A stretch of DNA of 64,000 bases from Rhynochetos jubatus (lineage: Eukaryota; Chordata; Aves; Eurypygiformes; Rhynochetidae), in the NCBI GenBank assembly GCA_027574665.1, contig CM050653.1, forward strand, positions 38,018,118 to 38,082,117. The letters are read 5' to 3'. The notes beneath the pieces are model-generated. The model saw only the letters and a list, made by a program, of their open reading frames with translations. It was not told the DNA's origin and ran no database searches. Position numbers and translations under genes: made by a program. Positions within the stretch are counted from its first letter, which is position 1. Each line of letters opens with the position of its first letter. This document shows, in pieces, positions 36,401 through 51,400 of this stretch.

Positions 36401-39400
36401 TAAGTACATCCTTGTGTATTCTTGAATGCTGCAGTTCTTTGGGTAATCACGAGTCATCTCAGTCAGTAGAATCATAGAACCACAGAATGGTTGGGGTTGG
36501 AAGGAACCTTAAAGACCATCCAGTTCCAACCCCTCTGCCATGGACAGGGACACCCTCCACTAGACCAGGTTGCTCAAAGCCTCATCCAGCCTGGCCTTGG
36601 ACACTGCCAGGGATGGGGCATCCACAGCTTCTCTGGGCAACCTGTTCCAGTGTTCACCACCCTCTCCAGGAAGAATTTCTTCCTGGTATCTAATCTAAAT
36701 CTCCCCGCTTTCAACTTAAACCCATAGGAAAACAAGTATTTTTATTGGTGAAAAGAGGTGTTAATGTGTACTTGTTAATATATTGAGGAGGAAGGATTTG
36801 GCAACCCGGAAGCAGCAGATAAAGTTTACATTGTAGAAAACAAATATGAAATTTTCTGTCCTCAGACTGAAAGAATTGAAAAGTCTTGAGTTACAAATTT
36901 CAGGTATGTGCGTATACTAGTATTTGCAGAGTGGGAAGGGAGTTGTGAAACCTGCTGTAACTTCTTTGCATAACACTTTATTTTATAGGCCTCATGTAGT
37001 GACAGCAAAATGGTTGCTGGAGTCATTTAGTAAAGGTTATCTGCATCCAGTGGAACCGTATATCCCTGTAAACTACCAGCTGTTAGAGAACCCAGTTTTG
37101 GATCAACCTGGAATGAAGTCAGTTCTTCCAAAAAATAACAATCTCTTGAAGAATAAAGAAGCTGTGAACGTTACAAAGCATCAGAAAGCCGCTGAAGATG
37201 ACTTCCTCTCTCAGTATGTAAATAACGATTCTGCATTAGGTACGTTCTAGGCTCAGCCTAGCGTAGAAAGTTAACTGCTCGTGATTCACATTTGCTTATT
37301 AAAAGCTAGCCACATCTAGTAGATGAACTCCTATATTGTATTTTAGAAATCAAATTTAAACAGGCCTGTAAAGAGCATTTTTTAACTAAAACCTGTCTGA
37401 AAACACCAGAATACTGTAATTTCTTTATGTAACTATTTTAAGATGTCTTTGTTTTTGAGAAGCAATTACTGTGGTTGGTTACTTTTTTTTCTTTCTCCTT
37501 TCAGATGAAGCAGAAAAACTAACACCCAGAACCTTCAGCGATGTCACTCACTTGACAGGTCAAGAAGAGAATCAGTCCTCCATTTGTAATGGCTCTTTGG
37601 GAGCGTCTTCTGCACTGGCTGACGAGGGCTTATTTGTCAGAAAGAGATTTCTTCTTTTGGGTTTTGGTGAAGAGGACGAGTCCTGCATTGCAGATATTAT
37701 AAAGGAGAATGCGGGGAAAATTCTGCCCCTGCAAAGCAGAACCATTGCAGACTATGCTGTGGTACCTTTGTTGGGCTGCACGGTGAAGCTGACTGTTGGT
37801 GACGTTGTCACAAATACGTGGCTGGTAAGGGACTTAACACTTTCAGTTCTGTGAGTAAACAGGAATCTGTATTAGAAATATGTCTTGTCAGAATGCAGTT
37901 ATCGGTGGCTTAAATGTAAGATACTGAGAGATTAGCCTCATTTTGTTTGAGATGTGCTAAATGAAACCATTCTTTAAAGCCTCTGTGTCTGTAAGGTATC
38001 TTGTGTCTGCTTCACTTCATTTTCTACAGTCTTGTTAAGTAGGACTTTGTTGTCATGATTCAGAGTGCTCTTACATAAGAGTCTGACAGCATTCTCTCTG
38101 AATAATGAACTGTAGAAGGAGCAAATTGACTAATAATTATTGATTTGATATCTTTGTGCTTGCTTTTTCTTGTTTTATGCTTTTTACAGCTTTTTAACTT
38201 GTGGCAGACAAGCAAGTCAGTTTTACAGCTCAAAGTCCAAAAATATTAACCATATTTGCCAAGAGCGGGCACTTGATGTAGACAAACTGCTGTTAGTATT
38301 TTCCAGTACTAGGTAACTCTCTGTGCACTGAGTCTATACAGACCCTCAGATCATGCCTTGAACTACTTTAAGGGAGCCTCCAGGGTTGGAAAAGTAGTTA
38401 ACAGAAAAGTTCTGAATAATGCCTCGGTATGTCAAACCTGACACAATTAAAATGATCTAGAAAAGAATTTGTCTGATTCAATTGGAAATAATTTGTCTCC
38501 GATGTAATGATGGAAGCAGGACTGCTTGTCATTGAGTCCATAAATGCTGTCATACGGTTGCTGAAATATTGTTGGCGTTACCGCTGTTTGGATTGATTTG
38601 CATTTTTCTCCCTTTCACCCTCTTTAAGATAACATGTGTGGAACAGCAGCTCATTTTAGACCCTCAGTCCAATCCACTTTTCACACCAGTCCCAGTAATG
38701 GAAGGAATTTCCCCTCTGGAGGATTGTGTTCTTTCTTTTAGCCAGTTCACTGGTGCAGAGAGAGACTCCCTGGTTTATCTGGCAGGACTGCTAGGAGCCA
38801 GGTATGTCCCCTGTCACTGTTTCTTCTTGTTCTTAGACAGCCAGGGTGATGAAATCCATTATGCATTTCATTTCTGCTATGGGAGTAACAAATGGTAGAG
38901 TTAAAGCTCTTTCAGATTCTATTAATTTACAAAAACTAGTGTTGAATGAGATGTTATTGTGTAGTTATGTTATTTTTCCTCCAGAGAAATTTAGTCAGTA
39001 TTCACACAACCTTATTTCTGCCAGAATACGCGCCGTCTGAGATTTCCCAATGGCTGAGTCTCAGTAACTTCCTGCTCTGCTCTAGAACAGAGCAAAAAAA
39101 GTCACTTTTTCAGAAGACGGACCTTCTGAGTTGCTCTTCAGTTGTCCAGGAGCAGACCATTGCTCCTCTGCTTCAGTACTGCCTGGTTTGGCCTCACCAA
39201 ATGGTGGTAGTGCGCCATTTCTTAGGAGCTCATGAATTATTTGCTCCCAACCATCAGAATGTTTGAAGAACATTAAGAAAAACATGTTTAGACATGAAGT
39301 GGCAAAATTGTATCGCTTAGGGTATCATTTGATCCGAGTTGTAGTCTGTTTGAACTGAATTCTTTGCTGGTGAGTTCTCAGTCCTGCTGTCTTCTTGGAA

Positions 39401-42400
39401 GATTGGGTCCTTGATGATAAGAGAAAAAACAATATAAAGAAATATGTGGTTCATTTGGAAATGAGGCCTGTTGGCTCTGGGAAGGAATCCAGTCTGTCCC
39501 ATTAATCTTGCAGAAGAATGTTAGGCTCAGTGTCTGATTTGGAAATGGGATATGAGAGGACTTGTGGAGTGCGAGAAATGTTACGTTTTCAATACTGATA
39601 GACCAAAATGTTACTGTTTAACTTTTTTTTTGGCTTGTAGGTGAGGCTGGAAAACGCAAAGTGGATGGTTTTGGATAATTCTGCTGGTTCTTTTCCTGTT
39701 GCTTGTATGCATTTTATAATAGTATAAACGTGCCCTAGATTCGTTTTGTTTGTGACTAAATGAATGTTTTATTAATCTCATTCTAGAGTCCAAGAATTCT
39801 TTGTGCGGAAAGCCAATGCAAAAAAGGGGATGTTTGCCAGTACCCATCTTGTGCTGAGAGAACCGGATGGTTCCAAGTACGAAGCTGCGAAGAAGTGGAA
39901 TTTGCCGGCGGTCACTGTAGCTTGGCTTCTGCAGTCTGCGAGGACGGGAAAGAGAGCAGAGGAAAGCAAGTTCTTGGTTGAAAATGCACAGTCTGAAGGT
40001 TGGTTATTAGCAGTTTAGGGAAGATGATTGTGTCATTGTACTGCTCTTTCACAGTAAAGAACGCAGGTACGATGAAATTTTTTCCCTAACGCCTCCAAAC
40101 TATTCGAGCTATAGGATATTTTTCCAAGTATTTTTTCCCTATATTTTTTTCTGCACTGTTGAGTTGTGATTATGGAAATATTACTGTGTTTGCCGCAACT
40201 CTTTTGGAGCCAGCGGAGTCTTGTGGTTATCAGTCAGCTGGGAATCAAGCTCAGTCTCTCAGCTTTGCCCTTTTTGACACTTACGCTGCTCTGCAGGTTG
40301 TGTGGGGATTGTTGATAGCTCCAGCATAGAACCTCATACTTGTTCATCTGCAGTGACATGGTGCCCCTCTGTTCAGTCCTTCGTGCCTATTTTTGATGCT
40401 TCTGCTCCTTTGCCGGTTATTTCACTCCTTTTATTTGGCAATACTTACTCCATACTAAGATGCAGACCACAGTGATTTAAAACTGAATGTTAGCAGACCT
40501 GTTTCACCAGTGCCCTTGTGAATTAATTACATGGGCCACTAAATCAGAGTTTAAAAGGTGTGTTGTTGGCATAGGCTCGTCTTGTCTGTATGTTACCTTT
40601 TCGAGCATAAGCAAAAAGGGGAGGGGGGCAAGGGAAATGAGCAGTAAAATGTAAAAGCAATTCTTGTATTAATGTTTTTGAGCTGGAAAGATGATGAGTC
40701 ATGCTTGTCTCGAAGTGTTTATGTTGGATAAGCTTTTAAAGGCTTATTCCTGGCTAAATCTTGGTCCTGTTAATCCAGAGGCGTAAGGGGCTGGAAGTGT
40801 GCGTAGTGCCTAAAGAGGTGTGACTCAGAACCATGAATACGGAATAAATTTTACATTGCATGGAAAGTAAGGGGCCAGGGAGGAGGAGCTACCTTGAACG
40901 TTGCAAAGGGAGGATTTGTTGTGTATTACATCTTTTTTCTTGGACTTGTATTGTGATAGTTGCTGTACGACACACGTGAGCTTGTACAGGTGTGTGTGGA
41001 ACTGCAAGCAGTGTGAGTGGACCCAGGGGTTGCTCGCTCTTTTTCAGACACTTAGGGTCAGGCTCAGTACCAGTGTAATTCAAACTAAGTAGTTACTTGG
41101 CAGAGGCACTTAAGATACTGTCTTTTAAAATGTAATTTTCAGTTTAGAGTGTTTTTATTGGCAGGGGATATGAATTACTTCTTTGGGAAAAGGAAGGTCT
41201 GATGAACTTTCAGCTGTTGTTTAAATAAAAGGGTATGTGAGATCTGTGTTCGAAAGAAAAATCAGACTGCTTGCTTTTGTTTTTCTTTGTTTCTTTTAAA
41301 GATAAGGAGAGTTCCATTACTCAGCTTAGCAAGACACCGACAACTGTTAAATTTTCTGATGCAGACCAACCTACTTATCTCCTTGAAGCTGGAACAAAAC
41401 CAGCTGTGACCCCTCTTGATATCAACAGGTTCCAGAGTAAAGCTTTCCAAGCTGTAATCTCTCATCACGTTGGGAAGACAACCCCTCTTGCACAAGGGGG
41501 ACTGCCACAGAAAGAACCGTCGTTACATCTTGATACACCATCAAAATTCCTTTCCAAAGACAAGTTGTTCAAGCCTTCTTTTGATGTAAAGGTGATCATC
41601 TCTGCAAATTTTTAAGTCTGTAGAGCCTGTAGGGTTAAAGATGTGCGTAAACTTAAAAACAGCACAGAAACTTGTGCTTACCCCTTTTTATGCTGTTACC
41701 ATGCAGACTTTCCATTTTGAGTAAAGCCAGGAAAACTGGCTCCATTTATTTATATTTGTATTTAGTTAATTACCTGTGGGCTCTATTTATTGACTAGTAA
41801 GTGCTATAATGTGCTTAACAAAGTTCCTTTGTGCTTATTGCATCATACACTTATGTGTTCTACATCTCACACAGTACACAATCTGTGTTCTTTAGTTGTA
41901 GAGACGGAGAAATGTAACAGGAATGCTCTGGTTATTTGGAAACAAGTGTTTGCTTGTTTTGTGCTGAAATGCTGCTTTAATGACATGTTTTAATGTAATG
42001 GTTTTATAGCAATTACAAAACTGTTACTGCAAACTGAAAAGTGCATGGGGGTTTTGGGTTCACTGGCTCATTCTGAAGGCCACAAAAAGCTAGAAAAACT
42101 ACTAGACTTAAAATGGAACAAAGAAGCTCCTGACACTTCAGGAGTATCTGTGCTGGAATAGCTCTTGGATGACTCAGGTGTGCTTTGGATGGCTTCAGAT
42201 TTTTCGTTTTTGAGGCTTTAACTGAAAGATGAATGCACTGAACTTCTGTCAAGTTGTTTGGTTTTCTGGGAGGTGGTTTGTGGGTTGGACGTTCGTTGTT
42301 TGGGTTTTTTTAACTCCTCTGCCTGCATTAGAACAAAGCGTATTACAAACCCAGAAGAATCCAGTGTTCTATTTAGTTCTTCTTCATGAAGAGGGGGTTG

Positions 42401-45400
42401 TGGGGAGACCTTCCAGTACTTAACCGGGGACTTACAGGAAGGCTACCAGTGCTTGTAGTGATAGGACAAGTTGGGGTGATGGGTTTAAACTGAAAGAGGG
42501 CAGATTTAGACTGGATATCAGGAAAAAATTCTTCATGGTAGGATCGTGAGGCACTAGGACAGGTTGCCCAGAGAAGCTGTGGGTGCCCCATCCCTGGAAG
42601 TGTCCAAGGCCAGGCTGGATGAGGCTTGGAGCAACCTGGTCTAGTGGAGGGTGTCCCTGCCCATGGCGGGGGGGTTGGAACTGGATGGTCTTTAAGGTCC
42701 CTTTGACCCAAACCATTCTGCAAGTGAGTCAATCTGTGATTCAGTTGGTACTCTGCCTTTGGAAATCTAATTGTTGACCACTCTGATAATTTCCAAAAGC
42801 AAGATACTGTAGACCAAAATTTCCCTTTTTAAAAAAAGGGCAGTAGGGAACCTGGTGTATAAAAGGTGCAGATAGAATCACAAACTCATATGCAGCTCTT
42901 GTGGGGGAAGTTATTAGTAAAATAAAATAATTGGTTGAGGTTTGTAATACCTGGCTTTGGCTACTGGCTTTTCCATTGACGGCAGTGAGAAGAGATTAAT
43001 AATCTGTCTTCTTCCTGTTTTGCTTATGCAGACTTTAAGATTGGGATCGTCTTGTGCTTTTGTGCAGTAGTAGTACAGTTGCACTTGCTAGCTGCTACTG
43101 AGCTGCATCATCCTGCTTTAAGAGTATGAAATCTTACTACAGGCTGTGTTTGTGAAACTCGCACTTGAATTTCATAATGCGCTCGTGGAAGTCAGTCAGT
43201 TGATCCTCTTTTGGTAGGATGCTCTGGCAGCTTTGGAAACCCCAGGAGGTCCCGATCAAAAAATGAGGAAACCGAGCACACCTCTCTCTGAAGTCATCGG
43301 CAGAAACTTGAAATTGGCGCTGGCAAACAGCACAAAGCATACAGTAGCTCTTACAGCCAGTCCTCAGTTGACCACTGCACAACCAGAAAAGGTAGGAAAT
43401 TTTGGGTTTGAATTTCTGGAGCATGGCTTAATTAAGAAAACACTGTATCGTTTGTGATTTAAGTTACACAGGAATTTCTGAATTGTGCTTCGGAATCTTA
43501 TCTGAGTAGAAATCCATGTGATTATGCATTCTTCACTGACAGTTAAAGAAAGGTGAGGTAGAAGAGGAAGGCAAAGAATTTTAAAACCTTGTTCTACTGT
43601 CTGTCCTACTATCTTGAATATTAAGCAGTTGCTAAGTAACATGGCATGTAAATATGTACCAGTTTAGACTTTGTCACGTTGGGATGGGAGGATTTCATCA
43701 CACTTAAGAAATTCTCAGGTTCCAGATGAGTAGGATTAAATATTTAGTCTTGAACTAAAGTTAGGAGTTCTATTTTTTTAATGCATGCATCTTCTTTTCC
43801 TATCTTCCTCTGTAAGGTGTTGCTCTTCTGCTTACTAGGAGGCACGAGATGTGATCAGTTGCTTCTACCCCCTTACACAGACTCATTATGTTATCTTTTC
43901 TTGTAGTCATCTTGACTCTTGGGTCTAATCTACCCTAGTGAGAGAAACCAGGAAAAGATGGAGGAGGAAAGGGAGCGTTCATGTACAGCTTCTCATATTA
44001 GTGCACTGTTTGCTGGAGAGGAGGGGTGGCCTTCAGCAAGGGGAGGCTGTCGCTTCTTATTTTGTAGCTCCTCATTCTTTTTTTTTTTACTTTGGTACTG
44101 TGAAATGCTTCTGTGGCATCAGGTTTTTGAGAATTCCCTAATTTCAGTGTTAGGAAGTACTGAGTCTGCGGTGAAAGAAGCAGAGTATGTTCGGTGAGAT
44201 TTGGCTAAGAGCGAATCTTGTCTTTGGATTCCTAGTACCTGGAATAATAATAGTTCTGGGTTTTAACCATGAAGTTTGGGAGCAGCAAAAATAGGGAAAA
44301 TGTGTTTATCTTAGTTTTGTTGTTATTGCATATTTTACCAAGTGCTACACTAAATAGTAAAGTACTTATGTTTGGAAGGTTTCTGTATCAGTAACAAGAC
44401 TCCTGTGTTTATCCCTGCTGCTGCAACAGGAAGAAGAGCGCAAGCCTCTAGCCGATGTTGTTATATATGTCAGTAAAAAACTTAGCAAGAAGCAAAGCGA
44501 GCTGAATGCCGTAGCAGCTTCTCTTGGGGCAGACTACAGGTATCTACTGGTGCAAACAGCTTCTGATAAATATGAGCCTTCACGTTCTAATATGCATTAT
44601 CTACGTGATGTTTTGCTATAGCTAAGCCTTAGGTTTCACCATCTTAAACAATTTCTATTGCAAAATAAGGCTGTCTTTTCCTGCCGCATCCCTGATCTCT
44701 GTTCTTGATGAGTCTCTCTGGAAAGGCTGGTTGTCCTGAGATCTTCCCAAATTGCAGATTTTCTGGTTTGTCCTCTTTTTTTGAAGGACACTATGAAACA
44801 TGTTTGGCTTTTGGGTAGTTTAAAATTTGCCATATATTTTAGATTTTGAATGTGATCTGAATTTGTGTTTCTCCCTGGCTCAAAACCAGTTATTTTACAG
44901 ATTGTAAGCATGGCTAAGAGAGTGTGCTTAGAAAAGCTTAGGAAAAAAGAGGTTGTCATGAAGAGAAATGGCAAACTAGCGTTTGTGATTCAAGACAGAA
45001 TTCTGTTCTCGGTTGATCCAATTTATGTATTTTGCAGCTGACTTCTGTAATAAGCGTTATCATTCATGGTGTGGATGAGGAAGTTGCCATTGTGTTTGGT
45101 AGTAGGTTAGCAATGAAGAAGATACTTGCATTAGATAGCAAATACTAGTTTTTATTGGTTTAAATGTTAGAATTTGGCATGTTGTGTATTTTGAGCTTTG
45201 AGGATCAGTATTTCATTGCACCTCAATATGTCAATGAAAGGAAAAGCTCTCTCATCCTGGGTCACACATACATTTCTGAAACTGATGTGAAACTCCACTT
45301 AAATAAAAGCAAAAACCCTACAGCAACCCCCCTTCCCCGCCCCTTCCCTATGCTTATTAGATCTACTTTTGTTTACTTGCAAAATGCTTTCAAAAGCCTT

Positions 45401-48400
45401 AAAATTTTTCTGTCCTGAAACTGAATGCTGTTTGGTTTTTTTAATGAAATAATTGCTTATTTAGGCATTACAGAATAGGGAAAACAGTATTTTAACATGA
45501 ACAAGGGATAGGACAATTTCTGAGCTGGATTTCTGATACTTTTGATAGAAATTATATTTTCAAGTTGTATTTTGTTTTCTTTTCTAGATGGTGCTTTGAT
45601 GAAACAGTAACACACTTCATCTACAAGGGAGGGCAAAATGACAACAATAAGGAGTACAAATCCGTTAGAGAACGGGGTATACATATTGTTTCAGAACACT
45701 GGCTTTTGGAGGTATGGAGCTTGATTTGTTCCCTTATTAAAAATGAAGGGAAATGGAGGCTTAAAACCAGTTATATGTCAGTGGATTTTTTTTGTTTTAA
45801 TACTGAACATGTTTAGGAACTGATGTTCTACATCCTCCTTTTTATGTATAAATTGAGGGATCAGTTTTCACTAATATACTTTCACCATGTTCTCCATGAG
45901 GAGAAAATAAATTGTCTTCCATGATACATTTGTACTGCATGGCTCTCAGATGCGAGCCACATTTTTCTCGTGTGTAAAATATTCTTTCTATGGTGTTTTC
46001 ATTACATTTTTCCTATGTTTAGATATGAAATTTCTTCTGTCTCACACAGTTTCTCATCTTTCTCGTGTTAACTGGTGTTATTACAGAGTGCCCAAGAATA
46101 TAAACGGCTTCCTGAATCTCTCTTTCCTCACACTTACAATCCCAAAATGAGCCTGGACATCAGCGCAGTGCAAGATGTTGGTCTCTCTTCCAGTAAACTT
46201 CCATCAACTGGAAAACTAGCCGAGGAAGATGAGGTATAATGTGTGACATGAACTCATGTTCTGTCAAGCAGTTCGGATGCAGTTTACTTAATTGTTATAT
46301 TAACACAAAGCATTGATGCTTATTCAGCAATGTTCTGAATCAGGTTTAGCTGGTAATTAATAGTAGCTATTGCAGATGTTCCTTAAGGTTTTTCTGTACT
46401 TGTAATAGTCCCCTTCTAGGGCAATGGAGGAAACACAGGCATTTCAGGATTAGAAGTGCTTTCCAAATCTGAAATTGTGTAGGTCTTTGTCTTCTTGTGA
46501 AGACGGAGAGGCCCAAGGTGTGAACTTGCCTTAGTAGGCACTCAGACTGGAGAACAGGTCTTGTCAGTAGTGCTGCTGCTCACTATTTTACTGTCATTGC
46601 GGTAGCAGAAAGGTTGGATTTACTCTAGGGCAAGATTATTAATCTTCAGAATTTCTAAAAGTTGTTGAACACAGGTAAAAAGCAAAAAATCTTGGGGTTT
46701 GAGAATTCTACTTGTCTTCATTGTTTTTTAGATTATTCCAGTGGATGAAGATGATGCTGAAGATGATGTAACTACTGACCAAATAAAGAAAATGGACACT
46801 GCAGGGGAAGAACCAGTTGTAACAAGTGAATCCAAAGGAGGTAAATGTAAATCACTGTTTTCAAAGCAGTTGTGGAACATCTATCAGTTGAAGCCTTGTT
46901 AAGATCTGGAAGCTTTAGGTACCGTGCTTATATACCAGCCAAGTGCAGCTAGCCCTTACTATTGCTGGGTGAGAGGAAAGGGGTTTGCTCTTTATTTTAA
47001 AGACATTGACAGTCCAGAAGAAAATCATGATCAGCCATTGCAAATTGCTAAAATGCTGTTTCTTTGGTTTTAAAACACTGAAGTTTGCCTTTAACGTGAC
47101 ACATCACTGGTTTAGAGTATGCCTTCTTTTTATGTAAATAAATGCGTTAGGGGAGAGTTGTGGATGTAAGGTAGATTTTTGAACCAATTCAGAAGTGAGC
47201 CAAATGGAGGTTTCTCCGTGTGGGTAGGCATAGGTGACTAGGGGCATGTGTGGTTCCTAGGTATTTTTTTCCCGGATATCTCTTCCTCTCCTTAATGTAT
47301 TGTCTTTGTCCCAGAATGGACACAGTGGGGAAGGAATGTTGACAGGAATTTCAGTTACTTTTCACTTGTTACAATATTACAGTCTTGATCTTACTGTTTT
47401 GTTCCTTCTGTTAAGTTTTAACCCAAGCACTAGAAATGAGGGAGAACTTCCAGAGGCAGCTGCAGGAGATCATGTCTGCCACATCGCTGGTGAAACCACA
47501 AGGGCAGAGAGGATCCCTTTCGAGGAACAGTTTTGATGGTTCTCCAGCCACTCCTGATAGCACACGGTCTGTGCGAAATGGCCGCAGCAGGGTCTTGGAA
47601 GCTCTAAGGTATTGATTTGTGTTTCAAAGTATCTTATTTTGTCCTCCCTGCTGGTACTTAGACACTCATTGAAACATGAGTAGGCCTCCAGGGTTTTCAG
47701 ATGTATTATGTTTCTCTACCGATGTGCTTAAGTTGCTTCTCCTGCAATTCAGTCTTTAACTGGATGTAGAATCATAGGATTACAGAATGGTTTGGGCTGG
47801 AAGGGACCTTAGAGATCATCTAGTTCCAACCCCCCTGCCATGGGCAGGCACACCCACCACTACATGCTAGGTAAAGTCAGATTGTTACCCTAATCCATAG
47901 TGGGTATCTTTTGTTTTTCAAAAAAAATCACAGAATAGTGTGATTGCTGATTATGCCAATGGATTTCTTTTCTCTGCCGAGTAGTTTGTGTTCCTACAGC
48001 TTCATAAAAAAGCAGTGCTGCAGTATTTCAGTACATAAGTCATGTACAAATAGTAGGTGTTCCTGCAGTGCCTCTGTGAATGTCACTCCTTTCCTTGTTC
48101 TTTTCTCTCTAAACAGAGAATAGGATTTGAGCTCCTAACAGTGCTGAGCTACAGTGAGAAAGTAATTGAAACCTCGCAATATTATTCCTTTAGCTTGGTG
48201 TTTATTTGCAAATCAATAGGTTCAGTAAAGAGTAGAGTACACTGACTTTTGGAATACTTTATCAATGTAACACATAATAAAAACATCTCCTACTGATATT
48301 TTGGATGCCTTTTTTCAGCCATGCTGGTACTTAATCTCACAAAGCCAGGCTGCTGGTGTTGCTTTGATACTGAACTTTTTCCCTTTCCTAGCCATGCTTT

Positions 48401-51400
48401 CTAATAATGAGGTCATTTGGATGCTGCAATTGATGTCATCACTAGCACACTGCCTTCTAGTTTGGTAGCCTTCTGTAAAACAAATGAATATTTAAGGTAT
48501 CTGTGCTTTTTTCCTTAGGCAATCCCGTCAGGCACTCACAGATATGAACACAGAGCCATCCCAGAGCGAACAGATCATCTGGGACGATCCTACTGCGAGA
48601 GAGGAGAGAGCAAGACTTGTCAGCAACTTTCAGTGGCCTAATAGTCCTTCCCAGTACCTTGAGCAAGGTCAGAGTAACGCCAATAAGAACATGGATGAGT
48701 CTGCCTTCAAAGGATCTTTACCTGATGCAGAGATTGCTGGTATAGATAAAATCAGAAATACAATATCCTTGTTCTTTGCTATGGCATCTATTTGGGACTT
48801 TTAAAATACAGTAGTGTTTGAATTCTACATTAAAAAAAAAGTGAGCACTGTTGGCATTTCTTAAATGCCAAAAAACCAAGTTCACATCTTTGAGCTCCGT
48901 TGCTGTTTTTTAAAGAGAATCTTTCCTATCCATTTACTGTTTGTGTTCAAACACCAGGGCAGTGCTTGTCTAAAAATAGTCTGCTTCCACTTTCGGAAAT
49001 CTTTTAAATTTGTCTTTTTGGAACCACTGCTGGTTTCCAGGTAACAATTTCACATAGGTATAGTGGGATTCAAGTGGGAATACCAGCAGCAAAATCTTTT
49101 TAATTGTAGTGGGAATAAATATTCATAGGTGAAGAATGGGGATACAGGAGGAAGATAACCCAGGAGCCCAAAAAACAGAGGTGTCAGAGCTGCCTATGGA
49201 CCTGCTTAGGTCAGGATTCAGTGAAGATGCTGTATGGATCTTCCCTGTTCTGCTTGAAATGTTTAGTCTACTGCTAGGACTAAGATTTATATAAAACATA
49301 CTTACGTTTTTTCCATCTGTTTTTGCTTGCTTTCCATTCCTGCCTCCTGAGAGAGAGCAAAATCCTTTATTTCTCTCTCCCCGCTCTCCCTTCTGCCCCC
49401 AGCTCCTTCCCTCAGTCTACTCAGAGTTTCTGCTTGCAGCAAGAGTCTTCATGAAAACCGACCCTCTAGAGTAGGTTGAAGAAAATTAGCTAAATGCATT
49501 CAATTGATTTTTGGTTCAACTGAATCTGTGTGGTTTAGCCAAAGAAATTAGGCCATTTGAGGTGTGGGGTGGGGATTTTTTGTTTTTCTTGTTGGTGGTT
49601 TTTTTAAGCAAGGTAGCTAGAGACACGAGTCTGCAATACTGCAATTCGTGGTTTGTGGTATAAGGAAGAGCATCTTTATGAAATGCAGTGGTGAAACGTA
49701 CCTGTACGTGTTGTAACAGCAGTTGTGTTGTCCCTATAGGATAGCTACTTTTTTTCTTTTAAATTCCATTTTTTAACTTTATATTTAGCCAAAGACAGAT
49801 CATGCAACAACGCTTTGCTTTCACAGCTGTTCCTGAGGCTGGGGATGGAGATTTGACGGAAGGTCTAAAGAATCCTGTAGGTAGAGATCCTGAAACGCCG
49901 ATTGAAAATCACTTGATCCCCACTCCGCAGGCCCCCAGCATTGCTTTCCCGCTGGCTAACCCTCCTGTGGCACCACAGCCCAAAGAACAGGTTTGTCATA
50001 CGAAGCAATACGTACGATGGTTTATATTCTGGGAGATGTAGTGACACTTAAGGAAGTTTTGAACTTGCTGGTAAATATGAAGTAGGTGTGTATCTGCATT
50101 TAAAATCTTGAAGTGGGTCACTTTTGCGCAGTTCTATTTCTCTTTTCCCTTTTCTTCAGGATTTTGAACAAGTAATGTGTGCTCAAATAAATAAAGCTTT
50201 TTGTCCTGCTAGTTCCCGCTGCAACGCTGAGGTGGGATTTAGAGTTGAGAGTTACTATGTGTGTTACTTGGGACTCCTCCAGCCATGTTGGGGTAATGGA
50301 AAAAAGGTTAGGCCTTTGGTTCCTTGGTGGTATCCAGCATTTATGTTTAGGGACAAATGGAAAATTACTATTCTGCCAAAAACCTGGTTTATTTAAAATT
50401 CTGTTATGACACAGCGAACTTGGAAGGGGCTAGGAAAATGAGCTTAGTTTTTTGCCCGCGGAGTATCAGCGTGGTGCTCAAACCTTCAGCAGCGAGGTGT
50501 CTTCAAGAGATACAAGGTGTCGTGTTGGTAAATAAGCTGTGGTGGAAGCGCATAAAGGCTGTTGAAGTGACAGAAAGTCTGAATGAAAGAGGCAGTGTGA
50601 TAGACATGAAGAAATCCTCATCCATCTTCGACTTGGCATTCAGTGGATATGAACAAAGGATTAGTTTTTATGACAGATTGGTTCAGGTGTGCCCTGAAGG
50701 AAGGCGGAACCAAGAGGATGTTAAGCAGGAGCCTAAAGTTGATTTGATAAGATCCAAGCTTTTTGTCAAGTGATTGACTGGTTTGGTTCTGCTTTTCCTA
50801 GCTAAAAGAACGCTTAATATAAAAATAACCCAGTATGTTTGGCAGAGAAGTCATCAGCTGTCAGCTTAATCTTTCTGTATTTCCAGGCTGCTACAGAAGA
50901 TGAGGAGGCTGCTGAAGAACCAGAAAAACCCCGTAAATTTCAGCTGTCTTCCCTTAATCCTCAAGAAAGATTTGATTACTGCCATCTGATTGAGGAATTA
51001 GGTACCAGATATTTGTGAAATGCAAAGAATTGTATGTGTCTGTGTCTGGTCAGCTGTGGCTCATGGGGGAAGAGAAAGGGCTTCTGTTAACGACTCAGCA
51101 GATCTGAGGTCTCCGATTTACGTCTTTCTGTGCTTGTGAGCGATTCTTTGAATATATTATGATGTGAGTGATCAGCTTTGCCATAAAACAGCAATGGTTT
51201 TGTCTTCTGGCAGTTTTCTGTTAGCTGGCTGCACAACAGCCTCATTCTTTACTGTTAGGAGTGCCCAGGATCTGCTCTCCTCCAGTGTCTCTGTCATTCC
51301 TGTCTGTGCTGCAGTGGCACTTTATCATTGCCACTCTTCCCTGGCTGCTGCTTCCTTGCCAGCCTCTGCCCCTGTCACTTCAGTGATAATACTTCCAGTG

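Noticed and set aside
49789-49826. Upstream extension of TOPBP1 exon 22 to the AG at 49788
   Set aside because: Adds 38 bases, which breaks the frame with the only plausible donor of exon 21; the shorter exon aligns with the human linker.
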